A DNA stretch of 40,544 nucleotides from Alphaproteobacteria bacterium (GCA_018650465.1 JABIFY010000149.1:1-40544); one strand, 5' to 3'. Positions 8,592 through 16,441 are shown, counted from the stretch's first letter. Program-made: numbers and translations. Notes: a model not told the origin generated them from the letters alone.

Positions 8592-9293
8592 ATGTTAAAA
8601 GTTGAAAACATCAACACAAGCTACGACGTCAGCCAGATTCTGTTCAACATGAGCCTGGAAGTGAACGATCATGAAGTTGTCACCCTGCTGGGCCGCAATG
8701 GTATGGGTAAAACCACAACGATTAAATCCATCATGGGATTGGTGCCACCAAAAAGCGGTGAAATTTCCTTTAACGGATCAGAAATTGCCCAGGCTGAATC
8801 GTTCAGGATTGCCCGCATGGGAATTGGCCTGGTGCCGGAAGGCCGCCAGGTTTTTCCCAACCTGACAGTTTCGGAAAACCTGATCGTCACCGCCAGTAAC
8901 CGCACCGGCAACCCAAACCCGTGGACAACAGAAAAGATCTTCGACATGTTCCCGGAAATTGCCCGTCGGGCCAATGCCATGGCGAACCTGTTATCCGGCG
9001 GCGAACAACAGATGCTGGCCATTGGCCGGGCCCTGATGACCAACCCGCGCCTGTTGATCCTGGACGAAGCCACAGAAGGCTTGGCTCCCCTGGTTCGGGA
9101 CGATATCTGGGCTTGTTTGTCGGCTTTGAAAAAGGACGGTCAATCCATCCTGGTGATCGACAAAAATGTCCGCGCCCTGACGGAAATTGCCGACCGGCAT
9201 TATCTCATCGAGAAGGGCCAGGTCGTCTGGACAGGCACCTCAGCAGAACTGACTGCCAACGAGGATGTCCAGCATCAGTATCTCGGGGTTTAG
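8592..9293 (+). CDS. livF: ABC transporter ATP-binding protein (LivF family)
   Basis: Product of 233 aa starting at ATG 8592 (MLKVENINTSYDVSQIL), 1 nt after the livG stop; the open frame extends upstream inside livG but the family start fits here. Walker A GRNGMGKTT is at residues 34-42, the canonical signature LSGGEQQ at 134-140 and Walker B LLILDEA at 154-160. The H-loop position reads VIDKNVRAL, without histidine, which is usual for LivF (commonly VEQN). The ending EDVQHQYLGV is characteristic. A receiver-domain gene begins 3 nt after its stop, an unusual companion. Confidence 0.93.
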   Translation: MLKVENINTSYDVSQILFNMSLEVNDHEVVTLLGRNGMGKTTTIKSIMGLVPPKSGEISFNGSEIAQAESFRIARMGIGLVPEGRQVFPNLTVSENLIVTASNRTGNPNPWTTEKIFDMFPEIARRANAMANLLSGGEQQMLAIGRALMTNPRLLILDEATEGLAPLVRDDIWACLSALKKDGQSILVIDKNVRALTEIADRHYLIEKGQVVWTGTSAELTANEDVQHQYLGV

Positions 9294-9296
9294 GAA

Positions 9297-9671
9297 ATGG
9301 CCAGGATTTTGATCGCGGATGACGATCCGATGATCCGAAGACTGTTGGAAGTAACCCTTGTCGCCGCTGGCCATACAGTAACCCTGGCTGAAGACGGACG
9401 CGAAGCTCTGGAACTGTTGGCACAGGAGCTGCCGGATATCTTTCTATTGGACGAGATGATGCCATATCTAACCGGTACGGAAGTCCTCCAGGTGCTTAAT
9501 ACCAATGGCGTGATAAAAAACCTGCCCGTCGTCCTGATGACAGCCCGTTCCCAGAGTGAAGACGTCGCCGAGGGTCTTGCATTGGGGGCCAGCGAGTATG
9601 TGGCAAAACCCTTTTCGCCAAAAGACATGGTCGCAGTCGTCAATCGTCTGACCAGTGCGATTCCTGCTTAA
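9297..9671 (+). CDS. Single-domain response regulator (CheY-like)
   Basis: Product of 124 aa consisting only of a receiver domain. The acidic cluster ADDD is at residues 7-10, the phosphoacceptor aspartate D52 in FLLDEMMP, the switch threonine T82 in LMTARS and the conserved lysine K104 in VAKPFSP. There is no output domain, so it must act through protein contacts or as a phosphorelay intermediate. It starts 3 nt after livF and is likely co-transcribed with the transporter. Its last codons and stop (9669-9671) lie inside the first copy of a tandem palindromic repeat, which therefore encodes the C-terminal Ile-Pro-Ala. Confidence 0.9.
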   Translation: MARILIADDDPMIRRLLEVTLVAAGHTVTLAEDGREALELLAQELPDIFLLDEMMPYLTGTEVLQVLNTNGVIKNLPVVLMTARSQSEDVAEGLALGASEYVAKPFSPKDMVAVVNRLTSAIPA

Positions 9672-9735
9672 ACGGAATCGCTTCAACTTCACCATGTCGA
9701 TTCCTGCTTAAACGGAATCGCTTCAGCTTCATATT
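9657..9735. repeat. Tandem pair of palindromic elements, 40-nt period (copies 2 and 3)
   Basis: Two near-identical units start CGATTCCTGCTTAAACGG at 9658 and 9698, each followed by AATCGCTTCA and then C- and T-rich spacer. Each unit is an imperfect inverted repeat CGATTCC/GGAATCG around a TTAA centre. The first unit overlaps the stop codon of the preceding response-regulator gene. Both match the element family at 4327 and 19756. Confidence 0.75.
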
Positions 9736-9767
9736 TCGTCACCTATCCAGGGTTTGAGACAACGCTA

Positions 9768-9790
9768 CGTTTCCGCGAAATCCGGAAACG
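9768..9790. repeat. Dispersed palindromic element, copy 4
   Basis: Perfect 8-bp inverted repeat CGTTTCCG / CGGAAACG with a 7-nt centre, about 35 nt beyond the tandem pair and 55 nt before the next receiver gene. It is the same type as the 19756-19782 copy. Confidence 0.65.
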
Positions 9791-9844
9791 GCCTGCCTGA
9801 ATTGACAGAACTGCAAAGCCACTTCATTCTGTATTCTGATTTTA

Positions 9845-10261
9845 ATGGCGCAGGGGAATCAGCCAATGGCTGACGGTGTGTTGAGCAAGATTTTGTACGT
9901 TGAAGATGAGCCTGACATTCAGGAAGTTGCCCGCATGGCGCTGGAAATGGTCGGTGGCTTTACGGTAACTATTTGCAGTTCCGGGGAAGAAGCCCTTGCC
10001 ACAGCACCCGAATTTGATCCAGACCTGTTGTTGCTGGACGTCATGATGCCAGGCATGGATGGCCCGACGACACTGGTCGAACTGCACAAAATCAGCGCAT
10101 TGGCAGCCAAGCCTGCCATCTTCATGACGGCAAAGGTTCAGCCCCACGAGGTCGCTGAATATAAGGAACTGGGCGCGATTGATGTCATTCCAAAACCCTT
10201 TGATCCCATGACACTGTCCGCTTCCATCCAGGAAATATGGGACGCCCATTTTGGCGGCTGA
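9845..10261 (+). CDS. Single-domain response regulator (CheY-like)
   Basis: Product of 138 aa; the ATG at 9866 (MADGVLSK) is an equally plausible start. Receiver motifs are complete: acidic pair ED/E near residues 20-22, phosphoacceptor D65 in LLLLDVMMPGMDG, T95 in FMTAKV and K117 in VIPKPFDP. No output domain is present. The following Hpt gene overlaps its end by 11 nt, so the two proteins are probably made together and exchange phosphate. It is separated from the first receiver gene by a 173-nt stretch holding three palindromic repeat copies. Confidence 0.9.
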   Translation: MAQGNQPMADGVLSKILYVEDEPDIQEVARMALEMVGGFTVTICSSGEEALATAPEFDPDLLLLDVMMPGMDGPTTLVELHKISALAAKPAIFMTAKVQPHEVAEYKELGAIDVIPKPFDPMTLSASIQEIWDAHFGG

Positions 10262-10598
10262 ATCTGAAGCCTTACAACTTATTGCGGACGAGTTCGTCAA
10301 CTCGTTACCAGAACGCATGACAGCAATTGAGATGGCATTTGATACCTTGGCCAAGGCACCGTCGGAAGCCGATTTATTAAATGACTTTTATCACAAGGTT
10401 CATAATCTGGCTGGCAGCAGTGGCACATTCGGCTTCAGCCAATTCAGCGAAATCGCACGAAAAATCCTGAACTTTCTGGAGCCATCAATAAAGGGATTAA
10501 GCCCGCTTACGGACGACGTCATCCGGATCGTTGATCCCGTTCTCCAGGAACTTATTCTCGAATCCAGGGCACCCGTACAACTCGAAGGCTGGCTATAA
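10251..10598 (+). CDS. Histidine phosphotransfer (Hpt) domain protein
   Basis: Product of 115 aa. The motif HKVHNLAGSSGTFGF at residues 48-62 is the Hpt signature, with H51 as the likely phosphorylated histidine. The only start codon that keeps the N-terminal helix is a TTG at 10251, overlapping the preceding receiver gene by 11 nt; the first in-frame ATG (10317) would remove about 22 residues of the four-helix bundle. The pairing suggests a receiver-Hpt phosphorelay. The partner kinase is not adjacent; the PAS histidine kinase at 25045 is one candidate but there is no direct evidence. Confidence 0.85.
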   Translation: MAAESEALQLIADEFVNSLPERMTAIEMAFDTLAKAPSEADLLNDFYHKVHNLAGSSGTFGFSQFSEIARKILNFLEPSIKGLSPLTDDVIRIVDPVLQELILESRAPVQLEGWL

Positions 10599-10611
10599 GC
10601 TGATAATAATT

Positions 10612-11349
10612 TCAGACCACGTCGACGCTGTTTATCAAGCGAGCCCCGCGCGAGGCCATGAAGTATAATCCCAAATAATGGGTTTCAGCTTGTGGGTGGG
10701 CAGCAGTAGCGCCATAGCCTAAATCCTCTGCGACACCGCGCGGCAGATCAAATGTTGAACAGCCTTTCTCGTAGACACAGATTTCTTCAAGTGGGGCCAC
10801 CATGCCGTGGTTGCGGGCGGACAAAAGCGTCAGAACAAAATCCATCACACAGATGTCGGTACATATGCCTACGACAATCAGGTCCTGCACCTTGTTGGCG
10901 GCAATCCAGTCAACAACAGCATTGTTACCGTCGGGACCAAAGGCGCCGATAAAGCCGTTGATGCAATCCTTGTTCATCAGGGTTGCACCAGCCTCATCTT
11001 CCAGCCAGGTCAATTCAGGTACCAACAGTTCCTCACCTGTACCTTGCTCACAGTGCGGCGGATAGGGCGGCTCACCCTTGCCAGGCTCATGACAATCCAG
11101 TGTGGCGAAGACCGGCAATCCCTTCTTCAGGAAAGTCCGTGCCAGGCGGTCTGTCTCGGCAACCATTTCGATGACCTGGGGATTGTCCACAGGTGGCGCC
11201 AGATTACCGGCACCCGTTGTGGCAAAGCCGTTCACCTCGTCAATGATCAGTAACCCGCAGCGGCGGTCACCAACCTTCATCGCATCAAATGCAATGGGCA
11301 TGGATTGCTCAAGCTGGTTCAGTAAAGAAGGAGCAGTATCATCCGACAT
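10612..11349 (-). CDS. Cysteine hydrolase, isochorismatase/nicotinamidase family
   Basis: Product of 245 aa. The catalytic triad of the family is visible: D37 in LLIIDEVNGF, K127 in LMNKDCINGF and the nucleophile C167 in GICTDICVMD. The metal/cofactor region PPYPPHCEQGTGEEL near residues 94-108 resembles nicotinamidase PncA, which deamidates nicotinamide to nicotinate for NAD salvage. It is somewhat longer than typical PncA (about 210 aa), so I leave the substrate open. It follows the metallo-hydrolase gene by 10 nt on the same strand and is convergent with the Hpt gene, 13 nt away. Confidence 0.88.
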   Translation of the reverse strand: MSDDTAPSLLNQLEQSMPIAFDAMKVGDRRCGLLIIDEVNGFATTGAGNLAPPVDNPQVIEMVAETDRLARTFLKKGLPVFATLDCHEPGKGEPPYPPHCEQGTGEELLVPELTWLEDEAGATLMNKDCINGFIGAFGPDGNNAVVDWIAANKVQDLIVVGICTDICVMDFVLTLLSARNHGMVAPLEEICVYEKGCSTFDLPRGVAEDLGYGATAAHPQAETHYLGLYFMASRGARLINSVDVV

Positions 11350-11359
11350 CAGTCTGTCT

Positions 11360-12184
11360 TTAGGCTAGCGTGAAACGCATGTGCTCGCGGGCCACAATTG
11401 CCCCGTCCCACATTTTGCGAGCCTGGGCTTCGATATCTTCCATGAACAGGTCTTCATGATCCGGGTCATGGTGGAAGATTGCCAGGTTTTTAACCCCCGC
11501 TTCCATCCCCAGTCGGATACCTTCTTGCCAAGTTGAATGACCCCAGCCAACTTTGCCAGGGAATTCTGCATCGGTATAAGTCGAATCGTAAATAACCAGG
11601 TCTGCGCCTTCAATCAATTTGAGAATAGCCTCGTCTGGTTTGCCAGGTACATGCTCTGTATCGGTCACATAACCCATGACTTTGCCCATATATTCGATGC
11701 GATAACCAATGGCCCCTTCCGGGTGATTGAGCATCGTCGTTCGGACTTTGATTTCGTTGCCAAAATCCAAAGAATCGCCGCAATTAAAATCTTCGAAGAT
11801 CAATTTGCCGCCCATAACTTCCAGCGGAACCGGAAAGGTTGGTTGAGACATCTGGCTGGCAAATACAGATTCAACACCGCCCTTGTCGCCTAAGTGACCG
11901 GCCATGATGCGGAAAGTATGTTCGGGACGAAAGGCTGGCGAGAAAAAGGGAAAACCATTGATGTGGTCCCAATGCGTATGGGACAGCAACAGGACTGCAT
12001 CGCTGACACGCTTTTTCATTAGCCAATGGCCAAGATTGCGAATCCCTGTCCCGGCATCAAGAATGATCCGCTGCCCACCCATGGCAACCTCAATACAGCT
12101 TGTATTACCGCCAAAGGCCATATGCCGCGGAGACGGGCAAGCAATGCTGCCACGCACGCCCCAAAACTTGACTTTAAAGCTCAT
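11360..12184 (-). CDS. Metallo-beta-lactamase-fold hydrolase
   Basis: Product of 274 aa. The zinc-binding motif SHTHWDH is at residues 68-74 (usual form HxHxDH), with further ligands likely in LNHPEG near 153, TDTEH near 174 and FHHDPDH near 238. The N-terminal pattern VKFWGVRGSIACPSPRH, followed by FGGNTSC, is found in cyclic-nucleotide phosphodiesterase-like and PhnP-like members of the fold. The exact substrate is unknown. It is the upstream gene of a two-gene unit with the cysteine hydrolase. Confidence 0.88.
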   Translation of the reverse strand: MSFKVKFWGVRGSIACPSPRHMAFGGNTSCIEVAMGGQRIILDAGTGIRNLGHWLMKKRVSDAVLLLSHTHWDHINGFPFFSPAFRPEHTFRIMAGHLGDKGGVESVFASQMSQPTFPVPLEVMGGKLIFEDFNCGDSLDFGNEIKVRTTMLNHPEGAIGYRIEYMGKVMGYVTDTEHVPGKPDEAILKLIEGADLVIYDSTYTDAEFPGKVGWGHSTWQEGIRLGMEAGVKNLAIFHHDPDHEDLFMEDIEAQARKMWDGAIVAREHMRFTLA

Positions 12185-12599
12185 TTATTCGAGCCACCCG
12201 TACTTAAAACCCTGCGATCATTCATACTGCATTTCCCTTAAGAGGGTACATGAAGGCACAACGGCCCCCAGCCACAGTTTTCCCGTTATTTCAAATACAG
12301 AAGCATAGCCAGCAAAAAAATACAAGACGACTGTAGTAATCTGTTGAATGCAAGTTACCCAACGATATCAAGCAAATAACAGTTGTTCCAAAGGGGGGAT
12401 CAACAGGTGAAATACACCTCTGTGGGGAAAATTGCCTGCCCCGGTGGAAATGCCAACTCATGCCGACAATAACCGGGCCTGAAATAGACAACAAGTTACA
12501 AAATCCCCCCCATTCAACTTGATCTTCGCCGCCCGGCCATTCGCATTGTGAAAGAGACGGTCGGGCCGCAAGTGAAATCACGTTTTTGTTATTCAGGTT
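12185..12599. other. Intergenic region with a hairpin downstream of the GST gene
   Basis: No credible gene: the frames here lack ribosome binding sites and family resemblance. The region holds the promoter of the metallo-hydrolase gene. A stem GCCCGGCC (12531-12538) / GGTCGGGC (12559-12566) with a 20-nt loop lies 33 nt beyond the glutathione transferase stop and may end that transcript, though no T tract follows it in the direction of transcription. Confidence 0.5.
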
Positions 12600-13238
12600 T
12601 CATTCAGCAGCCTGGGGTTTTGGCGGCATGGTGTTCTTGAAACAATCGTGGTCGCCAATGCGGGCTTTCCACTCGGCAATTTTGTTTTTACCGGCAAAAA
12701 GCTCATTACCCTCCGGTGATATGCCGACATAAAAGAAGATCGGTGCCAGGAAACAATCGGCCAAACTGAAGGTATCACCGGCAAGATAAAGCCTGTCGGC
12801 CAGGGCCTTGTCGATGATGTCAATGCGCTCACGCATGACCGGCAGGGTGGCTGCGATGATATCTTCATCTGCTTCACCACCGCGTGAAGGTGCGACGATG
12901 CGTTGCATGACAAACTGACGGATGAACGGGTCATAATAATAATCGTTTATTGCACTGATCCATTGTTCCATCTGTGCCCGCCCGGCCGCATTGTCGGGGC
13001 TGAGCGATGGGCCGTCGAAAGCATCATCGACATAGTGGCAAATGGCATTGCTTTCGAACAGCGTCAGATCACCATGTTGCATAACAGGCATTTTAACAAA
13101 AGGATGCATTGCCCGGTGGCCGTCTGAGCCAAAATCCAGCGGGATCAGTTCATAATCGACACCTTTGTGCTCCAGCGCCATGCTGACTGTGCGGGTGTAA
13201 CTGCTGGGGGCAAAGCCGTGAATGATTACCTTGGTCAT
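12600..13238 (-). CDS. Glutathione S-transferase family protein
   Basis: Product of 212 aa. The N-terminal thioredoxin-like domain starts VIIHGFAPSSYTRTVSMALEHKG with a serine/tyrosine in the catalytic position, and contains the cis-proline and glutathione-contact motif MPVMQHGDLTLFESNAI near residues 50-66. The all-alpha C-terminal domain includes FSLADCFLAPIFFY near 156-169, the N-capping motif of the fold. A GGGAG ribosome binding site precedes the ATG. GSTs often accompany aromatic catabolism, but nothing here fixes the substrate. Confidence 0.9.
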   Translation of the reverse strand: MTKVIIHGFAPSSYTRTVSMALEHKGVDYELIPLDFGSDGHRAMHPFVKMPVMQHGDLTLFESNAICHYVDDAFDGPSLSPDNAAGRAQMEQWISAINDYYYDPFIRQFVMQRIVAPSRGGEADEDIIAATLPVMRERIDIIDKALADRLYLAGDTFSLADCFLAPIFFYVGISPEGNELFAGKNKIAEWKARIGDHDCFKNTMPPKPQAAE

Positions 13239-13268
13239 GAGTGTCTCCCTTAAAAGTTTTCCTGGATA

Positions 13269-13736
13269 TTAAAGAATTTCTGCCAGATCGATAAAGGAAC
13301 TGGTCCAGCCATCACTGTGGTTCTTCGCCGATTCTTCGTCCGGCAAACGCGTGTGTGTCAGTTTCAGGCGGGTCATGCCGTCCAGGTCTTGCAGATCTAT
13401 GGTCACGTGGGTATCAACGCCACCGTTTGGTCCTTCCCCTTCCCACATCCAGGTGAAGGCCAGGCGGGTTGGTGGAGCAACATCTGTAAACTTTCCGCCG
13501 ACACAATATTGCTTGCCCGTCGGGGATTGCATGCACGTGCGCCAGGTGCCTCCAGGTGCCGGGTCCCAATCACAAACCGGACAGGTCATGCCTTGTGGGC
13601 CCCACCATTTGGCCAGCCGTTTGGGATCAGACCAGGCCGCATAAACGTCCTCAATCGTTGCTTTGAACACATGTTCGATTTCCAGCACGCAGCCTTCATC
13701 GTTACGCTCAATTTCAATCGTTGCTGCTTGGCTCAT
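13269..13736 (-). CDS. SRPBCC / AHSA1-family protein
   Basis: Product of 155 aa from the ATG at 13736 (MSQAATIEIERND), chosen over an upstream codon that would add a run of Lys/Arg read from the regulator's coding sequence; a GGAAGAGGA ribosome binding site precedes it. The motif VFKATIEDVYAAWSDPKRLAKWWGPQGMTC is the classic start of AHSA1/CalC-type START-like domains with a hydrophobic ligand pocket. It overlaps the end of the ArsR gene by 23 nt, the common regulator-SRPBCC pair. Function is unknown. Confidence 0.88.
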   Translation of the reverse strand: MSQAATIEIERNDEGCVLEIEHVFKATIEDVYAAWSDPKRLAKWWGPQGMTCPVCDWDPAPGGTWRTCMQSPTGKQYCVGGKFTDVAPPTRLAFTWMWEGEGPNGGVDTHVTIDLQDLDGMTRLKLTHTRLPDEESAKNHSDGWTSSFIDLAEIL

Positions 13737-14103
13737 TTTTTTTGTCCTCTTCCTTTTTCTTCTTTTGCTCAGTTTCAAGATAACGGGCTAGGGAACCCAG
13801 TTGGCCCTCCCAGAAATTTCGATAAGTTGATATCCAGTCGGATGCGGCCTGCATGGGCCCCGCATCCAGGTTGCACCGATGCACACGACCGTCCCGGGCG
13901 CGGATCAGAAATCCGGCTTTTTCCAGAACCTTGAGGTGTTTCGATACGGCAGGCAGAGACATTTCAAAGGGTGCCGCCAGTTCACCGGCGGTCGCCTCCC
14001 CTTCTGCCAGGCGCCCAAGGATGGCGCGACGGGTTGGGTCGGCCAACGCCTGGAACGTCAGATCAAGGGTGCTGTCTGCCTCGGATGCGCTATATTTAAC
14101 CAT
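13714..14103 (-). CDS. ArsR-family transcriptional regulator
   Basis: Product of 129 aa. The winged helix-turn-helix reads ALADPTRRAILGRLAEGEATAGELAAPFEMSLPAVSKHLKVLEKAGF (residues about 20-65), followed by the wing RARDGRVHRC. The C-terminus is a Lys/Glu-rich tail (EQKKKKEEDKKNE) that overlaps the SRPBCC coding sequence. No metal-binding ELCVCDL motif is present, so it is not a classic arsenic sensor. A perfect 11-bp inverted repeat covers its start codon (14091-14116), strongly suggesting autorepression of the regulator-SRPBCC operon. Confidence 0.92.
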   Translation of the reverse strand: MVKYSASEADSTLDLTFQALADPTRRAILGRLAEGEATAGELAAPFEMSLPAVSKHLKVLEKAGFLIRARDGRVHRCNLDAGPMQAASDWISTYRNFWEGQLGSLARYLETEQKKKKEEDKKNEPSSND

Positions 14104-14116
14104 AAGGTTAAATATA
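14091..14116 (-). promoter_or_regulatory. Probable ArsR operator palindrome over the regulator start codon
   Basis: Perfect 11-bp arms TATATTTAACC (14091-14101) and GGTTAAATATA (14106-14116) around ATAA. The regulator's ATG (14101-14103, minus strand) lies inside the repeat. TTAACC-N4-GGTTAA motifs are typical binding sites of SRPBCC-linked ArsR regulators, so binding here would block both transcription and the start region. Confidence 0.8.
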
Positions 14117-14164
14117 GGATCGAATCATCGTTCGTCAAGAATTTAGATTCAAAATATCAGGTTT

Positions 14165-14860
14165 TCAGTTTGTGAATTGGGAGAGAGCAATACCGGAAAG
14201 GTACTCATGGGCAGTCAAAAAGACGGCATAAAGTAACAGACCACCACCAATACGCATCAGGCCAATTTCCGCCAGCGAAAGCTTGTTCCGTCCCTGCAGG
14301 ATGGCCAGAAACGGCGTGATTGACGTCACGGCTGCCAGCCGTTCAAAGAAATCCGCATTACGGGCACGCAGTTTCCTGTCGATGGAGGCGGGGCCAAGAA
14401 CTGCGGTCAGCAGCAATCCACCAAAAAAGATCAGGGCGGAAAGTTCGCCTGCCACCAACATATGGGTTGCGGCAAAAATCGTAATTGCTGCCATCAGCGG
14501 GTGACGCGTAATCCGGAAAACACCCTTCGCCGGATCAACTTCCTTCAGGACTTTGCCTCCACCAATCCCGGTCGGGTTCGGCGATGAATAGGCGCAAACA
14601 TTCAGAATACAAGCCAGAGGCATCAGTAAAACCGGCAGCCACATGAAAGCCGGTACAAACCACAATTCCATCACCGGCGCGTTGCGATAAGCCGTGATCA
14701 TCCAGATCAGGATCAACACAGACGCCACGGAAAAAATGATCTGGAAGCCTTTTTCTGCCAGGCGATCAACCATTATTTGTCGCGCCGACCCGCCCGCAAT
14801 ACCGACATGCAGCCCAAAAAACAGCAAAGATGAAAGCGTGACTTCCCAATAGGCCATCAT
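14165..14860 (-). CDS. NnrU-family integral membrane protein
   Basis: Product of 231 aa with about six hydrophobic segments. It contains FRITRHPLMAAITIFAATHM near residues 114-133, the RHP motif shared by NnrU and isoprenylcysteine methyltransferase-like membrane proteins, which bind a cofactor or substrate at the membrane face. NnrU is associated with nitrogen oxide metabolism in some denitrifiers, but no such genes are seen here, so the role is open. A two-codon MM start is possible. The small gene upstream ends 5 nt before it. Confidence 0.85.
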   Translation of the reverse strand: MMAYWEVTLSSLLFFGLHVGIAGGSARQIMVDRLAEKGFQIIFSVASVLILIWMITAYRNAPVMELWFVPAFMWLPVLLMPLACILNVCAYSSPNPTGIGGGKVLKEVDPAKGVFRITRHPLMAAITIFAATHMLVAGELSALIFFGGLLLTAVLGPASIDRKLRARNADFFERLAAVTSITPFLAILQGRNKLSLAEIGLMRIGGGLLLYAVFLTAHEYLSGIALSQFTN

Positions 14861-14865
14861 GGTAA

Positions 14866-15117
14866 CTACGCGTCAGCCAGTTTGCGGCCAATATCCGTAA
14901 TTTTGCAGATCAGCCAGTCCGGTTTCATGGGATTGGCAAACCAGGGCTCGGCCCAGCCTGCCCGGATGCAGGCCTGAACGGTTTTGTCACCGACGCGCTG
15001 CCCCATTTCATCAAACAAGGGCAATTTGCCACCGGCCTGAGTCAATCCACGGCGCAGATATTTCAGCTGTGTTGACGTTGGTTTGTTTGATTTAGTGTCT
15101 TTTGCTTTTGTCGCCAC
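14866..15117 (-). CDS. Small conserved-looking hypothetical protein
   Basis: Product of 83 aa with a lysine/threonine-rich N-terminus (MATKAKDTKSNKPTST) and a compact body LKYLRRGLTQAGGKLPLFDE, then TVQACIRAGWAEPWF and a C-terminal ICKITDIGRKLADA. The alternation of helices and the ending GRKL resemble a small winged-helix domain, but I do not recognise the family. It is probably real because it sits 5 nt upstream of the NnrU-like gene on the same strand and no better frame exists there. Confidence 0.65.
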   Translation of the reverse strand: MATKAKDTKSNKPTSTQLKYLRRGLTQAGGKLPLFDEMGQRVGDKTVQACIRAGWAEPWFANPMKPDWLICKITDIGRKLADA

Positions 15118-15167
15118 GATCCCGCCATCCTTCGTGTCAGCCCAATAGGTCCGCAGAACCTGAAAAC

Positions 15168-15575
15168 TCAGTTTTCGTTTGTTATCCGCAAACGCTGCGC
15201 CAGTATCTTAAGCATAGATCGCACAAAAGGGTCAGATTTTTCCAACCTTCTTTCGAATTCCTGTCGTGTGATCAGAATACAGTTGGTCGCTTCAATTGCC
15301 CGAACACCTGCTGAACGCGGCGAATCTTCGATCAATGCCATTTCACCAAAGATCGCACCAGCTTCCAGCGTGCTGACAACAGTGCCGTCTTCCAACACCA
15401 CCTCTACTCTGCCCGACTGCAACAAATAAGCGTATCGCGGTGGGTCACCCGCCTTGAAAACCATTTGACCAACCGCAAATGGTTCCCGTGGTAAAACCGA
15501 ACGTGCCAATGCAATTCTCCCCTGTCCCCAGACTTCCCCCGATGCTGCTACACCAGTGCAGCTACACCAGTTCAA
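15168..15575 (-). CDS. Cyclic nucleotide-binding domain protein (Crp-type sensor domain only)
   Basis: Product of up to 135 aa. It has the cNMP-binding beta roll: FAVGQMVFKAGDPPRYAYLLQSGRVEV near residues 33-59, then the phosphate-binding cassette GAIFGEMALIEDSPRSAGVRA near 72-92 with the conserved G-E-A-L and R. No DNA-binding domain follows, so it is a stand-alone sensor. The N-terminus (MNWCSCTGVAA) is atypical and the true start may be further inside. It lies 50 nt upstream of the small hypothetical gene. Confidence 0.8.
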   Translation of the reverse strand: MNWCSCTGVAASGEVWGQGRIALARSVLPREPFAVGQMVFKAGDPPRYAYLLQSGRVEVVLEDGTVVSTLEAGAIFGEMALIEDSPRSAGVRAIEATNCILITRQEFERRLEKSDPFVRSMLKILAQRLRITNEN

Positions 15576-15616
15576 CTATACCGGCACACCGATGACCTGA
15601 CTATGAGAGAAATCGA

Positions 15617-16441
15617 TTATCTGCCCGAAGTTTTGGATTGGAGGGATTTTGGATTGGAAAGTGAAGGAATTGTTCGCGCCACAAATTCTGATATGGCCTG
15701 CAATGTCAAATCAGGCTGATCCCGATGGGGAGAATGGCCGCAATCATCAAGCATCTTTGTGGTGGCACTTATGCCAATATTGCGTTTGATGGAATCAATC
15801 TGGTCCGGTGTGCCATATTCATCATCAACCCCTTGCAGGGCCAATACAGGCACATCAATTTCTGAAAGGTATTGTTCGATATTCCAGTCACGAAATTCCG
15901 GATCGAGCCAGACCCCGTTCCAGCCCCAAAAGGCGCAATCAACATTATCACCGTGATGACGGGCAAGCTTTGTTGGCAGATCAGTGCTTTCAAACACAGT
16001 CTTGATCGCGGCAATCGATGTGACAGAAATATCTTCCACAAAAACATGGGCAGCCAGGGTGACAACGCCTTTTAAACCATCAGCAGCAGCACTACCGGCA
16101 TTGATTAATACGATGGAGCCGCCATCTGAATGGCCGACCAGGATATGGTCCCTTATCCCAAGGGCCTTGATCAATTGCGGCAATACTTGTTGGGCTTCAT
16201 GGTGCATGAATGACACCGGGCGCGGCAATTCACAGGCATCAGAGCCACCATATCCCTGGCGACTAAAGACAAGAACCCCGCAGCCCGAGGCACTCGCCAG
16301 TTTTTCCGGGAAGTCCCGCCACATGGCAACGCAGCCAAGCCCTTCGTGCAAGACTATAAGGGTCGGTGCCGCATCGGGCCGCGGCCCAAACCAGGCATAT
16401 TCCAGCTGGACCCCGCCAACGTCGACAAAGCTCACGGTCAT
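15617..16441 (-). CDS. Alpha/beta hydrolase linked to the box cluster
   Basis: Product of 274 aa. Catalytic residues are visible: nucleophile S105 in LVGHSDGGS, acid D206 or D207 in QGVDDEYGT and H236 in CGHSPHRDQP; HEGLG near 32-36 provides the oxyanion hole. Its start overlaps the benzoate-CoA ligase stop by 4 nt (ATGA), so it is translated from the ligase transcript. Hydrolases of this type are common in box gene clusters, possibly to clear inhibitory thioesters or lactones; the reaction is not established. Confidence 0.87.
   Translation of the reverse strand: MTVSFVDVGGVQLEYAWFGPRPDAAPTLIVLHEGLGCVAMWRDFPEKLASASGCGVLVFSRQGYGGSDACELPRPVSFMHHEAQQVLPQLIKALGIRDHILVGHSDGGSIVLINAGSAAADGLKGVVTLAAHVFVEDISVTSIAAIKTVFESTDLPTKLARHHGDNVDCAFWGWNGVWLDPEFRDWNIEQYLSEIDVPVLALQGVDDEYGTPDQIDSIKRNIGISATTKMLDDCGHSPHRDQPDLTLQAISEFVARTIPSLSNPKSLQSKTSGR

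Noticed and set aside
9657-9790. CRISPR-like repeat array
   Set aside because: Only two tandem 40-nt units plus one related palindrome, with no true spacers and no cas genes; the units are dispersed elsewhere in the window.
12291-12581. Minus-strand ORF of 96 codons in the gap before the metallo-hydrolase gene
   Set aside because: Composition is odd (many Cys, Trp, Ser), there is no ribosome binding site and no recognisable motif.
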